DNA of 64,000 nucleotides from Paenibacillus sp. J5C2022 (GTDB lineage: Bacteria > Bacillota > Bacilli > Paenibacillales > Paenibacillaceae): assembly GCF_025567625.1 (NCBI RefSeq), contig NZ_JAOQJC010000009.1, positions 124,001 through 188,000 on the forward strand. The letters are read 5' to 3'. The notes beneath the pieces are model-generated. The model searched no databases. It saw nothing but the letters and a program-made list of their open reading frames with translations, and had not been told where the DNA came from. Below are positions 7,888 through 17,156 of the stretch, in pieces (within the stretch, counting starts at the first letter, position 1; each line of letters starts with the position of its first letter). The translations under genes and the position numbers were made by a program.

Positions 7888-10800
7888 ATGCAGGAAGAGC
7901 AACAGCAATCACGTGGCAAACCAAGATACAGCAAATGGCGTTTGTTCGGTTTAGTAAGCTTTATGACAGTGAAGTGGCTTGTCTACTTCGGCATATTCAT
8001 AGGTCTGCTTGCCGGCGGTGCGGTAACCGGCTACGTGGCCGCACTTGTTAAGAGTGATGAAGTTCGCCCAAGAACCGTTATCGAGAACAAAGTGGATGAA
8101 TATGCCATGACGGGATACGTGTACTTCAACGACGCGACGCTGGTCGGTCAGCTGCGTACGGACGAGGACCGCATTGTAGTCAGCTATGAAGAGATTCCGG
8201 AAAGCGTGAAGGATGCCTTGCTGGCAACGGAAGACAACAACTTCATGGAGCATATCGGCATCGATATTACCGGTCTCGGCCGCGCTGTGAAGGAAAGGCT
8301 GTTCAACGAAGACGTTCAGACGGGAGGAAGCACCATTACCCAGCAGCTGGCCCGCCACGTCTTCCTGAGCTTGGACCAGACGGACGGCCGCAAGGCGAAG
8401 GAAATCTTCCTGTCCATGCGCATGGAGCGCTATCTGACCAAGGAAGAAATTCTGACCGCTTACTTGAACAAGATGCCGTTCGGCAACGGCTCCAACGGCT
8501 ATCAGGTACACGGCATTAAAGCCGCCGCCAAAGGCATCTTCGGCGTGAAGGATCTGAACGATCTGCATATCGCCCAAGCCGCCTATCTGGCAGGCTTGCC
8601 GCAATTGCCTTCCCGCTACTCCGCTTTCACCGGCGCCGGCAAATTCAATGAAACCGGCTTCGAGAGAGCGATGAAGCGCCAGCAGTTCGTTCTGAAGCGA
8701 ATGCTGGAGACGGGCCGAATTACACAGCAAGTATACGATGATGCCGTTAACTTCGACATTCGTGCAACGATCGCCCCGCCAAGCGAGAAGGGCTATACGA
8801 CTTATCCGTACTTAATGCTGGAAGCAGAGCGCAAAGCGGCGGAAGTATTGCTGATGAAGGAAGATCCCAGCTTGACGACAGAGGACTTGCGCAAGCCGGA
8901 GAATGCGGAACGAATCGAAGAAGCCAGACAGCATCTGCTGCGGGCAGGCTATCATATCCATACGACGATTGATAAAGAGATTTACCAGATTATGAGGGAA
9001 ATCGGCAGCGATGAGAACAACTTCACCCCTTACAGCGAGACGAAAGGTCTGGAGCAAATCGCAGGCATGATGATCGATCATCGCACCGGTGCGATTCTCG
9101 GTATGCTGGAGGGACGGGACTTCTATGAAGAGCAAATGAACTTTTCGACGCAAATGGTCCGTCAGCCGGGTTCAACCATGAAGACGATCGCAGCCTATCT
9201 TCCCGGTATTCACCTTGGCATCGTGCAGCCCGCCAGCATCATTGACGATGCTCCCATGGTCATGAAAGACGGCCAGAAGGGCTTTCATATTCCGATGAAT
9301 GTGACGCGGAAGTTCAGAGGATTGGTTACGGCCAGAGATGCGCTCAACCGCTCGTTGAATTTGCCGGCACTCAAGATTTACAACGAGCAGGTTACGATTC
9401 CGGTGGCGCTGGAGTTCGTACGTGAGCTTGGGATCACCACGCTGGACCCTGCCGACGAGCATTCCCAGACGGGTGTAATCGGCGGCTTGCAGTACGGCAC
9501 GACGGTAGAGGAATTGACGAACGCTTACGGCTCGATTCCGAACAATGGCGTATTCAACGACGCTTATCTGATTGAGAAGATAACGGATTCCAACGGCAAA
9601 ACCGTCTACGAGCACGAAGCCAAGCCGAAAACCGTATTTTCGGAGCAAACGGCTTTTCTGATGAGAGATATGCTTAGAACGGTTATATCCAGCCCTTCAG
9701 GCAGCGGCTACAATCTCACAAGAGAATTTGACAAGTACGGGGACATTCCGATAGCCGGTAAGACTGGCTCGACGCAAGGGTACGGCGACGTATGGTTCAT
9801 GGGCTTTACGCCGGATGTGACGCTGGGCGTATGGGCAGGCTACGAGAAGCAAGCCAACTCGCTTACGTATGAGGGCAGATGGCGCGCACGGAAAATTTGG
9901 GCCAAAATATTGAACGAAGTGTCGGACGCCAAGCCGGAGATGTTCAAAACGGAAGAGTTCGAAAGACCGGAAGGCGTTACAAAAGCAACGGTGTCCAGTG
10001 CAAGCGGACTGCTCCCAACCGCTCTAACCAGATCGGCGGGCATGCTGGTAACGGATTGGTTCGACAAGAAGCATATCCCGAAGAAGAAAGACGAATCTCT
10101 TGTAGAGATGGAGTATATCACCTATGAAGGCATCAACTATGTGCCGAATGAGAAGACGCCTTCGGAGTTCCTTAAGAAGAAGGTCGTCATTAAACGGAAG
10201 AAACCGCTGGATGAATTGATGGATGAGATCAAAGCGGCGCAAGCCAGACTCCCCGGAAGCAAAAGGCTGCCGCTTGAGAGGTACTTGCCTGCTGATGCGG
10301 AGAACAACGCTCCATCCAAGACGGACCCTCGCAATGACGACGGTGCACCGCCTACTCCGCCTCAAAATGTCAAGATGGAAGCATCTGATAGCGGCGAGGT
10401 GAAAATTACGTTCACAGACAGTCCGTCTAAGGATGTCGTGGGATATCGCGTGTACCGCTCCTTCAATGACGAGGAGTTCAAGAAACTGGGAGACTCCTTC
10501 CATCTCGGCGATAACTATATTATGCCGACAATGGCGAAGAAAGATGCCCTCACCAAATATTATGTAACTGCAGTCGATGTCGTCGGCAAGGAATCCGCAC
10601 CAAGCGTCATTCTGCAGTTCGGCTCATTGCCTGTCGATCCGGAGAACCCGGATGGCAACGGAGAGGGCGGCGACAACGGCAACGGAGGCAGCAATTCCGG
10701 GGGCGACAACGGCAACGGAGGCAGCAATTCCGGCGGCAACAACGGCAACGGGGGCAGCAACTCCGGCGACAACAGCGGCAACGGAGGCAGCAATTCCGGC

Positions 10801-11139
10801 GACAACAACGGCAACGGAAGCAGTAATTCCGGCGACAACAGCGGCAATGGGGACAACCAGTCTGGAAGCACTCCTGTTCCTGCAGCCCCTACCGGCGTTA
10901 AAGCTGTACAATCGGATCTGAGCGTCACTATCAGCTGGTCGGCCAATTCCGTATCGGATCAGGTCGTCCAGTATAACGTCTACTATAAGGAAGACGGCGG
11001 AAGCAAGTATACACGTATCGCCGCAACCTCCCAGACCAGCTTTGAACATTTGGGCACGTTAACCGCTGGCACCTATTACATTACAGCAGAAAATGATGAG
11101 GGTGTCTCCGAACGTTCCGCTATAGTCAGCATCAAGTAA
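7888..11139 (+). CDS. class A penicillin-binding protein with FN3 domains
   Basis: This bifunctional peptidoglycan synthase polymerises glycan strands and cross-links peptides outside the membrane. It is 1083 residues with one N-terminal membrane anchor (about 28-55). A GT51 transglycosylase domain carries EDNNF (115-119) and GGSTITQQ (146-153). A transpeptidase domain carries the nucleophile in STMK (Ser429), SLN and KTGST (625-629). Two fibronectin type III domains (about 822-905 and 996-1083) flank a Gly/Asn/Ser-rich repeat linker. The FN3 tail is common in Paenibacillus and probably holds wall polymers or partners. A GGAGGAGGAAGGG site precedes the ATG. The gene is monocistronic. Confidence 0.95.
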   Translation: MQEEQQQSRGKPRYSKWRLFGLVSFMTVKWLVYFGIFIGLLAGGAVTGYVAALVKSDEVRPRTVIENKVDEYAMTGYVYFNDATLVGQLRTDEDRIVVSYEEIPESVKDALLATEDNNFMEHIGIDITGLGRAVKERLFNEDVQTGGSTITQQLARHVFLSLDQTDGRKAKEIFLSMRMERYLTKEEILTAYLNKMPFGNGSNGYQVHGIKAAAKGIFGVKDLNDLHIAQAAYLAGLPQLPSRYSAFTGAGKFNETGFERAMKRQQFVLKRMLETGRITQQVYDDAVNFDIRATIAPPSEKGYTTYPYLMLEAERKAAEVLLMKEDPSLTTEDLRKPENAERIEEARQHLLRAGYHIHTTIDKEIYQIMREIGSDENNFTPYSETKGLEQIAGMMIDHRTGAILGMLEGRDFYEEQMNFSTQMVRQPGSTMKTIAAYLPGIHLGIVQPASIIDDAPMVMKDGQKGFHIPMNVTRKFRGLVTARDALNRSLNLPALKIYNEQVTIPVALEFVRELGITTLDPADEHSQTGVIGGLQYGTTVEELTNAYGSIPNNGVFNDAYLIEKITDSNGKTVYEHEAKPKTVFSEQTAFLMRDMLRTVISSPSGSGYNLTREFDKYGDIPIAGKTGSTQGYGDVWFMGFTPDVTLGVWAGYEKQANSLTYEGRWRARKIWAKILNEVSDAKPEMFKTEEFERPEGVTKATVSSASGLLPTALTRSAGMLVTDWFDKKHIPKKKDESLVEMEYITYEGINYVPNEKTPSEFLKKKVVIKRKKPLDELMDEIKAAQARLPGSKRLPLERYLPADAENNAPSKTDPRNDDGAPPTPPQNVKMEASDSGEVKITFTDSPSKDVVGYRVYRSFNDEEFKKLGDSFHLGDNYIMPTMAKKDALTKYYVTAVDVVGKESAPSVILQFGSLPVDPENPDGNGEGGDNGNGGSNSGGDNGNGGSNSGGNNGNGGSNSGDNSGNGGSNSGDNNGNGSSNSGDNSGNGDNQSGSTPVPAAPTGVKAVQSDLSVTISWSANSVSDQVVQYNVYYKEDGGSKYTRIAATSQTSFEHLGTLTAGTYYITAENDEGVSERSAIVSIK
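10669..10866 (+). repeat. six 33-base tandem repeats inside the PBP gene
   Basis: Six in-frame copies of a 33-base unit encode variants of GDNGNGGSNSG (residues 928-993), with the later copies drifting to DNSGNG and DNNGNGSS. They form a flexible linker between the two FN3 domains. In-frame tandem repeats of this kind can change copy number without breaking the gene. Confidence 0.9.
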
Positions 11140-11171
11140 AACTAGGAATTACTGCATACGAAACGAATAAC

Positions 11172-11216
11172 TAAAGCAAGCAAGGACACCCGGCATGGGT
11201 GTCCTTGCTTGCTTTA
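11172..11216 (+). terminator. long perfect hairpin after the PBP gene
   Basis: Arms of 20 bases (11172-11191 and 11197-11216) pair perfectly around a five-base loop. The T-rich part is inside the 3' arm and no T run follows, so it is not a textbook terminator. It sits 32 bases after the stop codon and is the only strong structure there. Confidence 0.6.
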
Positions 11217-11374
11217 GCTATGGAACTTCATACGTCTCGGCCATGTCGTGAGGGGCACTACTCTCGGCTATTGAATCGATTATTAGCCTCCTGGTAAATA
11301 CCTATGGCTTCATCAATATCCATGTTACGCATCGACAGACGGGAGTTCCATCGTTTTCGGCAGCTATAGACCAG

Positions 11375-11415
11375 AAATGGCGATGCGGGGATGAACTCCC
11401 TAAGCATCGCCATTT
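11375..11415 (+). terminator. second hairpin between convergent PBP and acsA genes
   Basis: AAATGGCGATGC (11375-11386) pairs perfectly with 11404-11415 and is followed on the plus strand by a T-rich stretch. It may stop readthrough into acsA. The rest of the 11140-11500 gap holds no gene I can support. Confidence 0.5.
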
Positions 11416-11500
11416 CATTATTTTCCATTTTTTCCTGGGTGGCGGGCTATCTCATCAAGCGAGCAAACCTGCTTATGAGTCAACCCTTCCGAATAACTGA

Positions 11501-13225
11501 TTAATCTTCAATTGTAGACAAGTCGCCGGTTGGCAAATTAAGCTCCCAAGCTTTCAGCACACGTCTCATAATTTTGCCGCTGCGCGTCTTCGGCAGCTTG
11601 TCTTTGAATTCAATCTCTCTCGGCGCCGCATGCGCGGACAGACCTACCTTCACGAATTGGGAAATATCCTTCTTCAGCTCATCCGACGGCTCGTAGCCCT
11701 CACGCAGAGCGATGAACGCCTTAATGATCTCGCCGCGCATCGGATCTGGCTTGCCGATTACGCCGGCCTCGGCAACTGCAGGATGCTCAACCAGCTTGCT
11801 CTCCACTTCGAACGGTCCTACACGCTCGCCTGCCGTATTGATTACATCGTCAATTCTGCCCTGGAACCAGAAGTAGCCGTCTTCATCCATATAAGCGGAG
11901 TCTCCTGAGACGTACCAGCCTTCCAGACGGAAGTACTCTTCATACTTGGCCGGATTGTTCCATACTTTCCGCATCATCGACGGCCATGGCGTGCGTACGG
12001 CCAGATTGCCCATCCGGTACGGAGGAACTTCATTGCCGCTGTCGTCGATAATGGCCGCTTGAACGCCCGGCAGCGGCTTGCCCATGGAGCCCGGCTTAAT
12101 GTCCATGCTTGGATAGTTGCAGATGAGCTGGCCGCCTGTCTCCGTCATCCACCATGTATCGTGGATGCGCTGACCATACACCTTCATGCCCCAGCGGACA
12201 ACCTCAGGATTAAGCGGCTCGCCTACGCTCAATACATGACGGAGGCTGGACAAGTCGAACTGCTGCGACAAGTCGTCCCCTGCTCCCATCAGCATTCGGA
12301 ATGCGGTAGGCGCGCTGTACCATACCGTTACGCCGTATTTCTGAATGACGCTGTACCAGTCGCTCGGACTGAAGCGTCCGCCGCGCACAACGTTCGATGC
12401 GCCGTTCAGCCAAGGCGCGAAGATGCCGTAAGAAGTCCCCGTAACCCAGCCCGGGTCGGCCGTGCACCAGTAAATATCGTCTTCCTTCAGATCCAGCACG
12501 ACCTGACCGGTATACATATGCTGAATCATTGCGTTCTGAACATGCAGTATGCCCTTCGGCCTGCCAGTGGAACCGGAAGTATAATGGAGAATCAGTCCGT
12601 CTTCCCGTCCCAGCCATTCAATCTCGGCTTGATCGGAAGCCTTATCCATCTCCGCTTGATAATTGATAATGCCTTCCTCTTGCGGAATATCCTCTCCGAA
12701 GACGATAATATGCTTTAAGTTCGGCAGCTCATCCCGCTTGATGCGAGGCAATAATGAAGGCGTTGTCACGATGGCAGTCGCTTCGCTATCCTGCAGCCGG
12801 TCCTTCACCGCCGTCTCCATGAACGCTTCGAACAACGGTCCTACGACGGCACCGATCTTCACGGCGCCCAGAATGCTGAAGTAAAGCTCAGGCGTACGGG
12901 GCATGAAGATGAATACGCGCTCGCCCTTGCCGATGCCAAGACTGCGAAGCACATTGGCGAACCGGTTGGATTGCTCGCTGAGCTGGCGGTACGTATAGGA
13001 TTCATCGCGAACGCTGTCGCTATAATATAGCGCGGTCTTGTCTCCCAGACCGCGCTCCAGATGGCGATCAATCGCTTCATAAGCCATGTTGACCTTCCCG
13101 GTCGTGTGCCAGCTGAATTGTTTCTCTACTTCTTCCCAGTTGAAAGAAGCCGCCGCTTCTTCATAGTTTCTCAGATTCGGATTAGTCGCTGTTGCCGGTA
13201 CGCGCTCTTGATGTAAGTTGATCAT
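11501..13225 (-). CDS. acsA: acetyl-CoA synthetase (AMP-forming)
   Basis: AcsA activates acetate with ATP to acetyl-AMP and then acetyl-CoA, allowing growth on acetate. The 574-residue product has the adenylate-forming motifs YTSGSTGRPKG, TWWMTETGGQ, SGDSAYMDEDG and GRIDDVINTAGERVGP. The C-terminal PKTRSGKIMRR holds the catalytic lysine (about Lys551), the residue acetylated by AcuA in B. subtilis. It is divergent from acuA-acuC, the expected neighbours. A cre-like site between promoter and gene suggests repression by CcpA when glucose is present. Confidence 0.97.
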   Translation of the reverse strand: MINLHQERVPATATNPNLRNYEEAAASFNWEEVEKQFSWHTTGKVNMAYEAIDRHLERGLGDKTALYYSDSVRDESYTYRQLSEQSNRFANVLRSLGIGKGERVFIFMPRTPELYFSILGAVKIGAVVGPLFEAFMETAVKDRLQDSEATAIVTTPSLLPRIKRDELPNLKHIIVFGEDIPQEEGIINYQAEMDKASDQAEIEWLGREDGLILHYTSGSTGRPKGILHVQNAMIQHMYTGQVVLDLKEDDIYWCTADPGWVTGTSYGIFAPWLNGASNVVRGGRFSPSDWYSVIQKYGVTVWYSAPTAFRMLMGAGDDLSQQFDLSSLRHVLSVGEPLNPEVVRWGMKVYGQRIHDTWWMTETGGQLICNYPSMDIKPGSMGKPLPGVQAAIIDDSGNEVPPYRMGNLAVRTPWPSMMRKVWNNPAKYEEYFRLEGWYVSGDSAYMDEDGYFWFQGRIDDVINTAGERVGPFEVESKLVEHPAVAEAGVIGKPDPMRGEIIKAFIALREGYEPSDELKKDISQFVKVGLSAHAAPREIEFKDKLPKTRSGKIMRRVLKAWELNLPTGDLSTIED

Positions 13226-13265
13226 CCTATCACTCTCCCATCAAATCTATATACCCCCTCCAAAG

Positions 13266-13279
13266 AGAAGGCGCTTTCA
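13266..13279 (-). promoter_or_regulatory. cre-like CcpA operator in the acsA leader
   Basis: The minus strand reads TGAAAGCGCCTTCT, which matches the catabolite-responsive element consensus at 13 of 14 positions. It lies 15 bases downstream of the acsA -10, a position suited to roadblock repression. The ccpA gene itself is only 3 kb away. Confidence 0.7.
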
Positions 13280-13294
13280 AAAACATTCCTTGTT

Positions 13295-13303
13295 ATTATA
13301 GCA
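13295..13303 (-). promoter_or_regulatory. extended -10 promoter of acsA
   Basis: The minus strand carries TGCTATAAT, a perfect extended -10, about 70 bases before the acsA start codon and directly upstream of the cre-like site. Confidence 0.6.
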
Positions 13304-13413
13304 TATAAAGTTTATTTTCGACTATGCTTTTCATTTGATTGATTGTTTGTTATAACCATATAGAGGCATAATACGACGAATCTTATTGATTACATACAAG
13401 GGAGCTTGAGGCC

Positions 13414-14049
13414 ATGGAGCATCGAAAACGGTTTCAAACCGAGAAGATAACTGTAGATAATGAACGTGAGTTCATCCTTGAAGGCCCGATTCCGCCCCAC
13501 CGTCTCAAAGATTACACGATGCACCCTCAATTGGATGCGTTCCGCCGCCCCATGGAGCAGCACGAGGCGCTGGTCGACATTGCCGGTCTGGAGGAAGGAC
13601 GCATTATCGCAGCGGTGGAGAATGGAGTCATCGTCGGCTATGTAACCTTCCACTATCCCGACGAATTGGAGCGCTGGTCGGAGGGCGGCATGTCCGACTT
13701 GATCGAGCTCGGTGCGATTGAAGTATCCAACGATTATCGGGGCTACGGTCTCGGGAAGAAGCTGATTCGGCTTGCCTTCGCCGAGGAGCAGCTGGAGAAT
13801 GCGATCGTATACACGACGGAGTATTATTGGCACTGGGACTTGGAGAGCACCAAGCTCAGCGTATGGGACTACCGCAATATGATGGAGAATTTGATGAAGT
13901 CCGTTGATATGGTCTGGTTCGCGACGGACGATCCAGAGATATGCTCGCATCCGGCGAACTGCTTAATGGTGCGGATCGGCAAGGAAGTGCCGCTCAGCTC
14001 CGTAGAGCAGTTCGACCGCGTAAGATTCCGAGGAAGATTCATGTATTGA
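13414..14049 (+). CDS. acuA: acetoin utilization protein AcuA, protein acetyltransferase
   Basis: A 211-residue GNAT acetyltransferase of the AcuA type. In B. subtilis AcuA acetylates the catalytic lysine of AcsA and turns the enzyme off. The acetyl-CoA binding region is visible as IEVSNDYRGYGLGKKLI (about residues 109-125). Length and the adjacent divergent acsA match the family. It is followed after 24 bases by acuC, which reverses the modification. Confidence 0.93.
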   Translation: MEHRKRFQTEKITVDNEREFILEGPIPPHRLKDYTMHPQLDAFRRPMEQHEALVDIAGLEEGRIIAAVENGVIVGYVTFHYPDELERWSEGGMSDLIELGAIEVSNDYRGYGLGKKLIRLAFAEEQLENAIVYTTEYYWHWDLESTKLSVWDYRNMMENLMKSVDMVWFATDDPEICSHPANCLMVRIGKEVPLSSVEQFDRVRFRGRFMY

Positions 14050-14073
14050 TATGCCTATCTTGGCAGAAAGGAT

Positions 14074-15255
14074 ATGAGCCTGAACATGTCGTCTAATGCA
14101 TTGTTCTTTCATCACCCGCAAGCAGCCCGATATAAATTTTACGATGACCATCCCTTCGACCCGATCCGTTATGAGCTGACGCTGGACTTGCTCAAGGATT
14201 CAGGTGCGCTGAAGGATGAGAACATTGAGATGCCCGCGATCGAGGTGACGGATCAGCTTCTGCAGCTCGTCCATCGCCCCGATTATGTGGAAGCGGTTAA
14301 GCAGCTGAGCAATGCCGCCAATTGGACCAGTGATGAATCTCTCGCCAATCAATACGGGATGCATACCGAAGATACCCCCTACTTCGAAGGCATTCATGAA
14401 GCGGCGGCTGCCATCGTATCCGGCTCCGTCGCAGCCGCAGATGCAGTTATGAGCGGACGGACGCTCCATGCCTATCATATGGCGGGCGGTCTGCACCACG
14501 CCTTTCCAGACCGCGCTGCGGGCTTCTGCGTATACAATGATGCTGCAATCGCCATTCAGCGCATTCGCGATATGTATGGCGCCCGCGTCCTGTATATCGA
14601 TACGGATGTGCATCACGGTGACGGCGTACAATGGAGCTTCTACGACAACCCGGATATTTGCACGTATTCCATTCACGAGACGGGCAAGTTCCTGTTCCCG
14701 GGGACGGGCTTCGCCTATGAGAAAGGGCTGGACAAGGGCTTCGGAGCATGCTTCAACGTGCCGATGGAGCCGTATACCGAAGACGATTCCTGGCTGGAGA
14801 GCTTCAATACAACGATCAGGAAGGTTATCCGGCATTTCAAGCCGGATGTCATTGTGAGCCAGCACGGCTGCGATGCGCACGCTTACGACCCGCTCTCCCA
14901 TATCCACTGCTCGATGCGCATCTATAAGGAGATGCCCGCGATCATTCATGAGCTGGCGCACAGCTTCACGGAAGGCAGATGGATCGCGCTTGGCGGAGGA
15001 GGCTACGACTTGTGGCGCGTCGTTCCTCGCGCATGGTCGCTTGTATGGCTGGAGATGACTGATCATCCCTTGCTGTCGTCACTGGACGGGAAGGCTTTGC
15101 CGGCGCCATGGGTGCACAGGTGGCAAGACAGCAGTCCGTTCCTCTTGCCCCGCCGTTGGCTGGATGACACTTCCGCCTTTCCCGCCATGCCCCGCCGGGA
15201 GCAGATTCGGGCGCAAAATCGCCATGTGCAGGAGATTGTTATTCAAGACTTGTAG
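14074..15255 (+). CDS. acuC: AcuC, histone-deacetylase-fold lysine deacetylase
   Basis: The 393-residue zinc enzyme of the class I HDAC fold removes acetyl groups, in B. subtilis from AcsA. Motifs seen are HMAGGLHHAFPDRAAGFCVYND, broken here as HMAGGLHHA and GFCVYNDAA, then YIDTDVHHGDGVQ with the metal-binding Asp and His, and GGGGYD. AcuB, which lies between acuA and acuC in B. subtilis, is missing. The ATG at 14074 is only four bases from AAAGGA, so ATG 14086 is an alternative start. Confidence 0.93.
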   Translation: MSLNMSSNALFFHHPQAARYKFYDDHPFDPIRYELTLDLLKDSGALKDENIEMPAIEVTDQLLQLVHRPDYVEAVKQLSNAANWTSDESLANQYGMHTEDTPYFEGIHEAAAAIVSGSVAAADAVMSGRTLHAYHMAGGLHHAFPDRAAGFCVYNDAAIAIQRIRDMYGARVLYIDTDVHHGDGVQWSFYDNPDICTYSIHETGKFLFPGTGFAYEKGLDKGFGACFNVPMEPYTEDDSWLESFNTTIRKVIRHFKPDVIVSQHGCDAHAYDPLSHIHCSMRIYKEMPAIIHELAHSFTEGRWIALGGGGYDLWRVVPRAWSLVWLEMTDHPLLSSLDGKALPAPWVHRWQDSSPFLLPRRWLDDTSAFPAMPRREQIRAQNRHVQEIVIQDL

Positions 15256-15274
15256 CTTCCGGCACGGACAATAC

Positions 15275-15312
15275 GAAAAAAGCAGTCGTTCCGACTTATC
15301 TGAACGACTGCT
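15275..15312 (-). terminator. terminator of the ccpA-mtnN operon
   Basis: AGCAGTCGTTC (15281-15291) pairs with 15302-15312. On the minus strand the hairpin is followed by six T. It lies 18 bases after the mtnN stop and may also slow transcripts arriving from acuC. Confidence 0.85.
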
Positions 15313-15329
15313 ATTAGGGATAATAGCGA

Positions 15330-16031
15330 TTAGGACATGCGTCTCAGCATCTCTTCGATCATACGCATGGAGTGATCGGATGCCTTCACGGTAAATTCTT
15401 CAAAATTCACATGAGCCGAGCCGTCGGCTTTGTCCGACATGGAGCGGATGACGACGAACGGAGTGCCGTTCATCTGGCATACCTGCGCCACTGCTGCCCC
15501 TTCCATCTCCGCGCAAGCGCCTTGCAGCCCTTCGTGGAGCTCGTTCACTTTATCGCGGCTGGCAATGAACTGGTCGCCGGACAGCACTTTGCCTGCAAGG
15601 CTTCGCCCCGGGAAGAGAAGCTCGCTCGCTTCGCTGGCCAGCTTCACCAATTCCGGATCGGCGACGAATTCGGATACTTCCTGGAACGGAATAACGCCCT
15701 GCGGGAAGCCGAGCGGCGTACAATCCATATCATGCTGGATACAGCTCGTGGAGACGACGATATCACCGATGTCCAGCCTGGGATCAAGCGCACCGGCAAC
15801 CCCGGTGAACAGAATGCAATCTACCCCTTCTCCGATCAGCAGCTGCGTGCATACCGCAGCGTTCACTTTGCCCACACCCGACTTGCAATAGATGACGGAC
15901 CGCCCATGAAGCGTGCCCTTATAATAAGTAATGCCTGCTTGAGTAAATTGCGACGCCACGTCTGCATGCTCATGAAGCTGCTTGATCTCTTCTTCCATGG
16001 CACCGATAATTCCGATTGTATTCCAGGACAT
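15330..16031 (-). CDS. mtnN: 5'-methylthioadenosine/S-adenosylhomocysteine nucleosidase
   Basis: The enzyme cleaves adenine from methylthioadenosine and S-adenosylhomocysteine, feeding methionine salvage and autoinducer-2 chemistry. The 233-residue product has the conserved N-terminal GIIGAMEEEI with the catalytic Glu, CAEMEGAAVAQV for ribose binding, and IRSMSDKADG with the catalytic Asp. Length is normal. It starts five bases after the ccpA stop, with its ribosome binding site inside ccpA, so the two genes are co-transcribed. This pairing with ccpA is unusual to me. Confidence 0.95.
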   Translation of the reverse strand: MSWNTIGIIGAMEEEIKQLHEHADVASQFTQAGITYYKGTLHGRSVIYCKSGVGKVNAAVCTQLLIGEGVDCILFTGVAGALDPRLDIGDIVVSTSCIQHDMDCTPLGFPQGVIPFQEVSEFVADPELVKLASEASELLFPGRSLAGKVLSGDQFIASRDKVNELHEGLQGACAEMEGAAVAQVCQMNGTPFVVIRSMSDKADGSAHVNFEEFTVKASDHSMRMIEEMLRRMS

Positions 16032-16036
16032 GTACG

Positions 16037-17041
16037 TTATACTCCCCCTACCGATTGACGCATGACGATCTCATGAGGAAGCGTCACCTTGTATTGCTCT
16101 ACATGCTCCTTCTTCATCAGCTTCGTCAGAAGTCTCATGGACACCGCCCCGATATCGTACATCGGCTGTGCCACCGCCGTCAGCTGCGGTCTTACCATAG
16201 AAGCCATACGGCTGTTGTCTACGCTGATAACGGAGATATCGCCCGGCACTTGCAGTCCGGAATCCTGAATGCAGTGAATGGCCCCGATCGCCATCTCGTC
16301 GGTAGCGGAGAATACTGCGGTAGGCCGCTCATTCAGCTCGATGAAGTACTTCATCGCTTCGACTCCTGATTCGTAGCGATAATTGCCGATTCGAACCAGA
16401 GACTCGTCATAGGATAAGCCGCTCTCTTGAAGCGCCCGCTTGTACCCCTGGAATCTGGCATAGCCGCTGGCAGGGTCCTGAAGCGTACCGCTAATCATTC
16501 CAATTCGCTTATGTCCGTTCTGAATAAGCTTCATGACAGCGTCATAAGCCGCTTCCTCGTGATTGATGTCAACGGAAGGGATCTGTTCGCTCTCGTCGGA
16601 TGTGGCACACAGCACGACCGGAACATTCGCCGTCTTGAACGCTTGCAGGTGATCTTCCGTCACCGCACCTCCCATGAAGAGCAGACCGTCGACCTGCTTC
16701 TCCAGCAGTGTATTGACTACACGAATTTCCTTGTCCTTCTTCTTGTCGGCGTTACACAGAATAATATTGTAGTGGTACATGTTGGCGATATCCTCGATAC
16801 CGCGAGCGACTTCTGCGAAGATCGAATTGGAGATGTCGGGAATAACGACGCCCACAGTCGTCGTCCGCTTGCTTGCCAATCCTCTTGCAACAGCGTTCGG
16901 GCGATAGCCCAATCTCTCAATCGCTTCATATACCTTCTTGCGAGTAGCTGGCTTTACATTCGGGTTGTTGTTGACAACCCGCGATACTGTAGCCATGGAT
17001 ACGCCTGCTTCTCTTGCTACATCATAAATGGTTACCGTCAC
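16037..17041 (-). CDS. ccpA: catabolite control protein A
   Basis: CcpA is the LacI-family master regulator of carbon catabolite control, acting with Ser46-phosphorylated HPr or Crh on cre sites. The product opens [20 protein letters not shown], the helix-turn-helix, then the hinge-helix region [12 protein letters not shown], and a periplasmic-binding-like domain with [14 protein letters not shown] start at GTG 17041 because GGAGAG lies nine bases before it and the protein then begins like B. subtilis CcpA. The upstream ATG 17056 has no ribosome binding site. It is followed by mtnN. Confidence 0.95.
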   Translation of the reverse strand: MTVTIYDVAREAGVSMATVSRVVNNNPNVKPATRKKVYEAIERLGYRPNAVARGLASKRTTTVGVVIPDISNSIFAEVARGIEDIANMYHYNIILCNADKKKDKEIRVVNTLLEKQVDGLLFMGGAVTEDHLQAFKTANVPVVLCATSDESEQIPSVDINHEEAAYDAVMKLIQNGHKRIGMISGTLQDPASGYARFQGYKRALQESGLSYDESLVRIGNYRYESGVEAMKYFIELNERPTAVFSATDEMAIGAIHCIQDSGLQVPGDISVISVDNSRMASMVRPQLTAVAQPMYDIGAVSMRLLTKLMKKEHVEQYKVTLPHEIVMRQSVGGV

Positions 17042-17076
17042 GGATTCTCTCTCCATTTGTTCAAATTTTTAATTCT

Positions 17077-17098
17077 ATTCATACGTGATTCATACGTG
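17077..17098 (-). repeat. 11-base tandem repeat upstream of ccpA
   Basis: Two adjacent perfect copies of an 11-base unit (minus strand CACGTATGAAT) lie 36 bases before the chosen ccpA start. The 11-base period places both copies on nearly the same face of the DNA, as a regulator binding site would. Confidence 0.6.
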
Positions 17099-17156
17099 CT
17101 CCGCATATTAACGTAATGATACGACAAAATATTACTTTTCGCAATGTTGACCCCAA

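Noticed and set aside
11258-11407. 49-codon open frame on the minus strand between the PBP and acsA genes
   Set aside because: No ribosome binding site, its start lies inside a hairpin, and the product resembles nothing I know.
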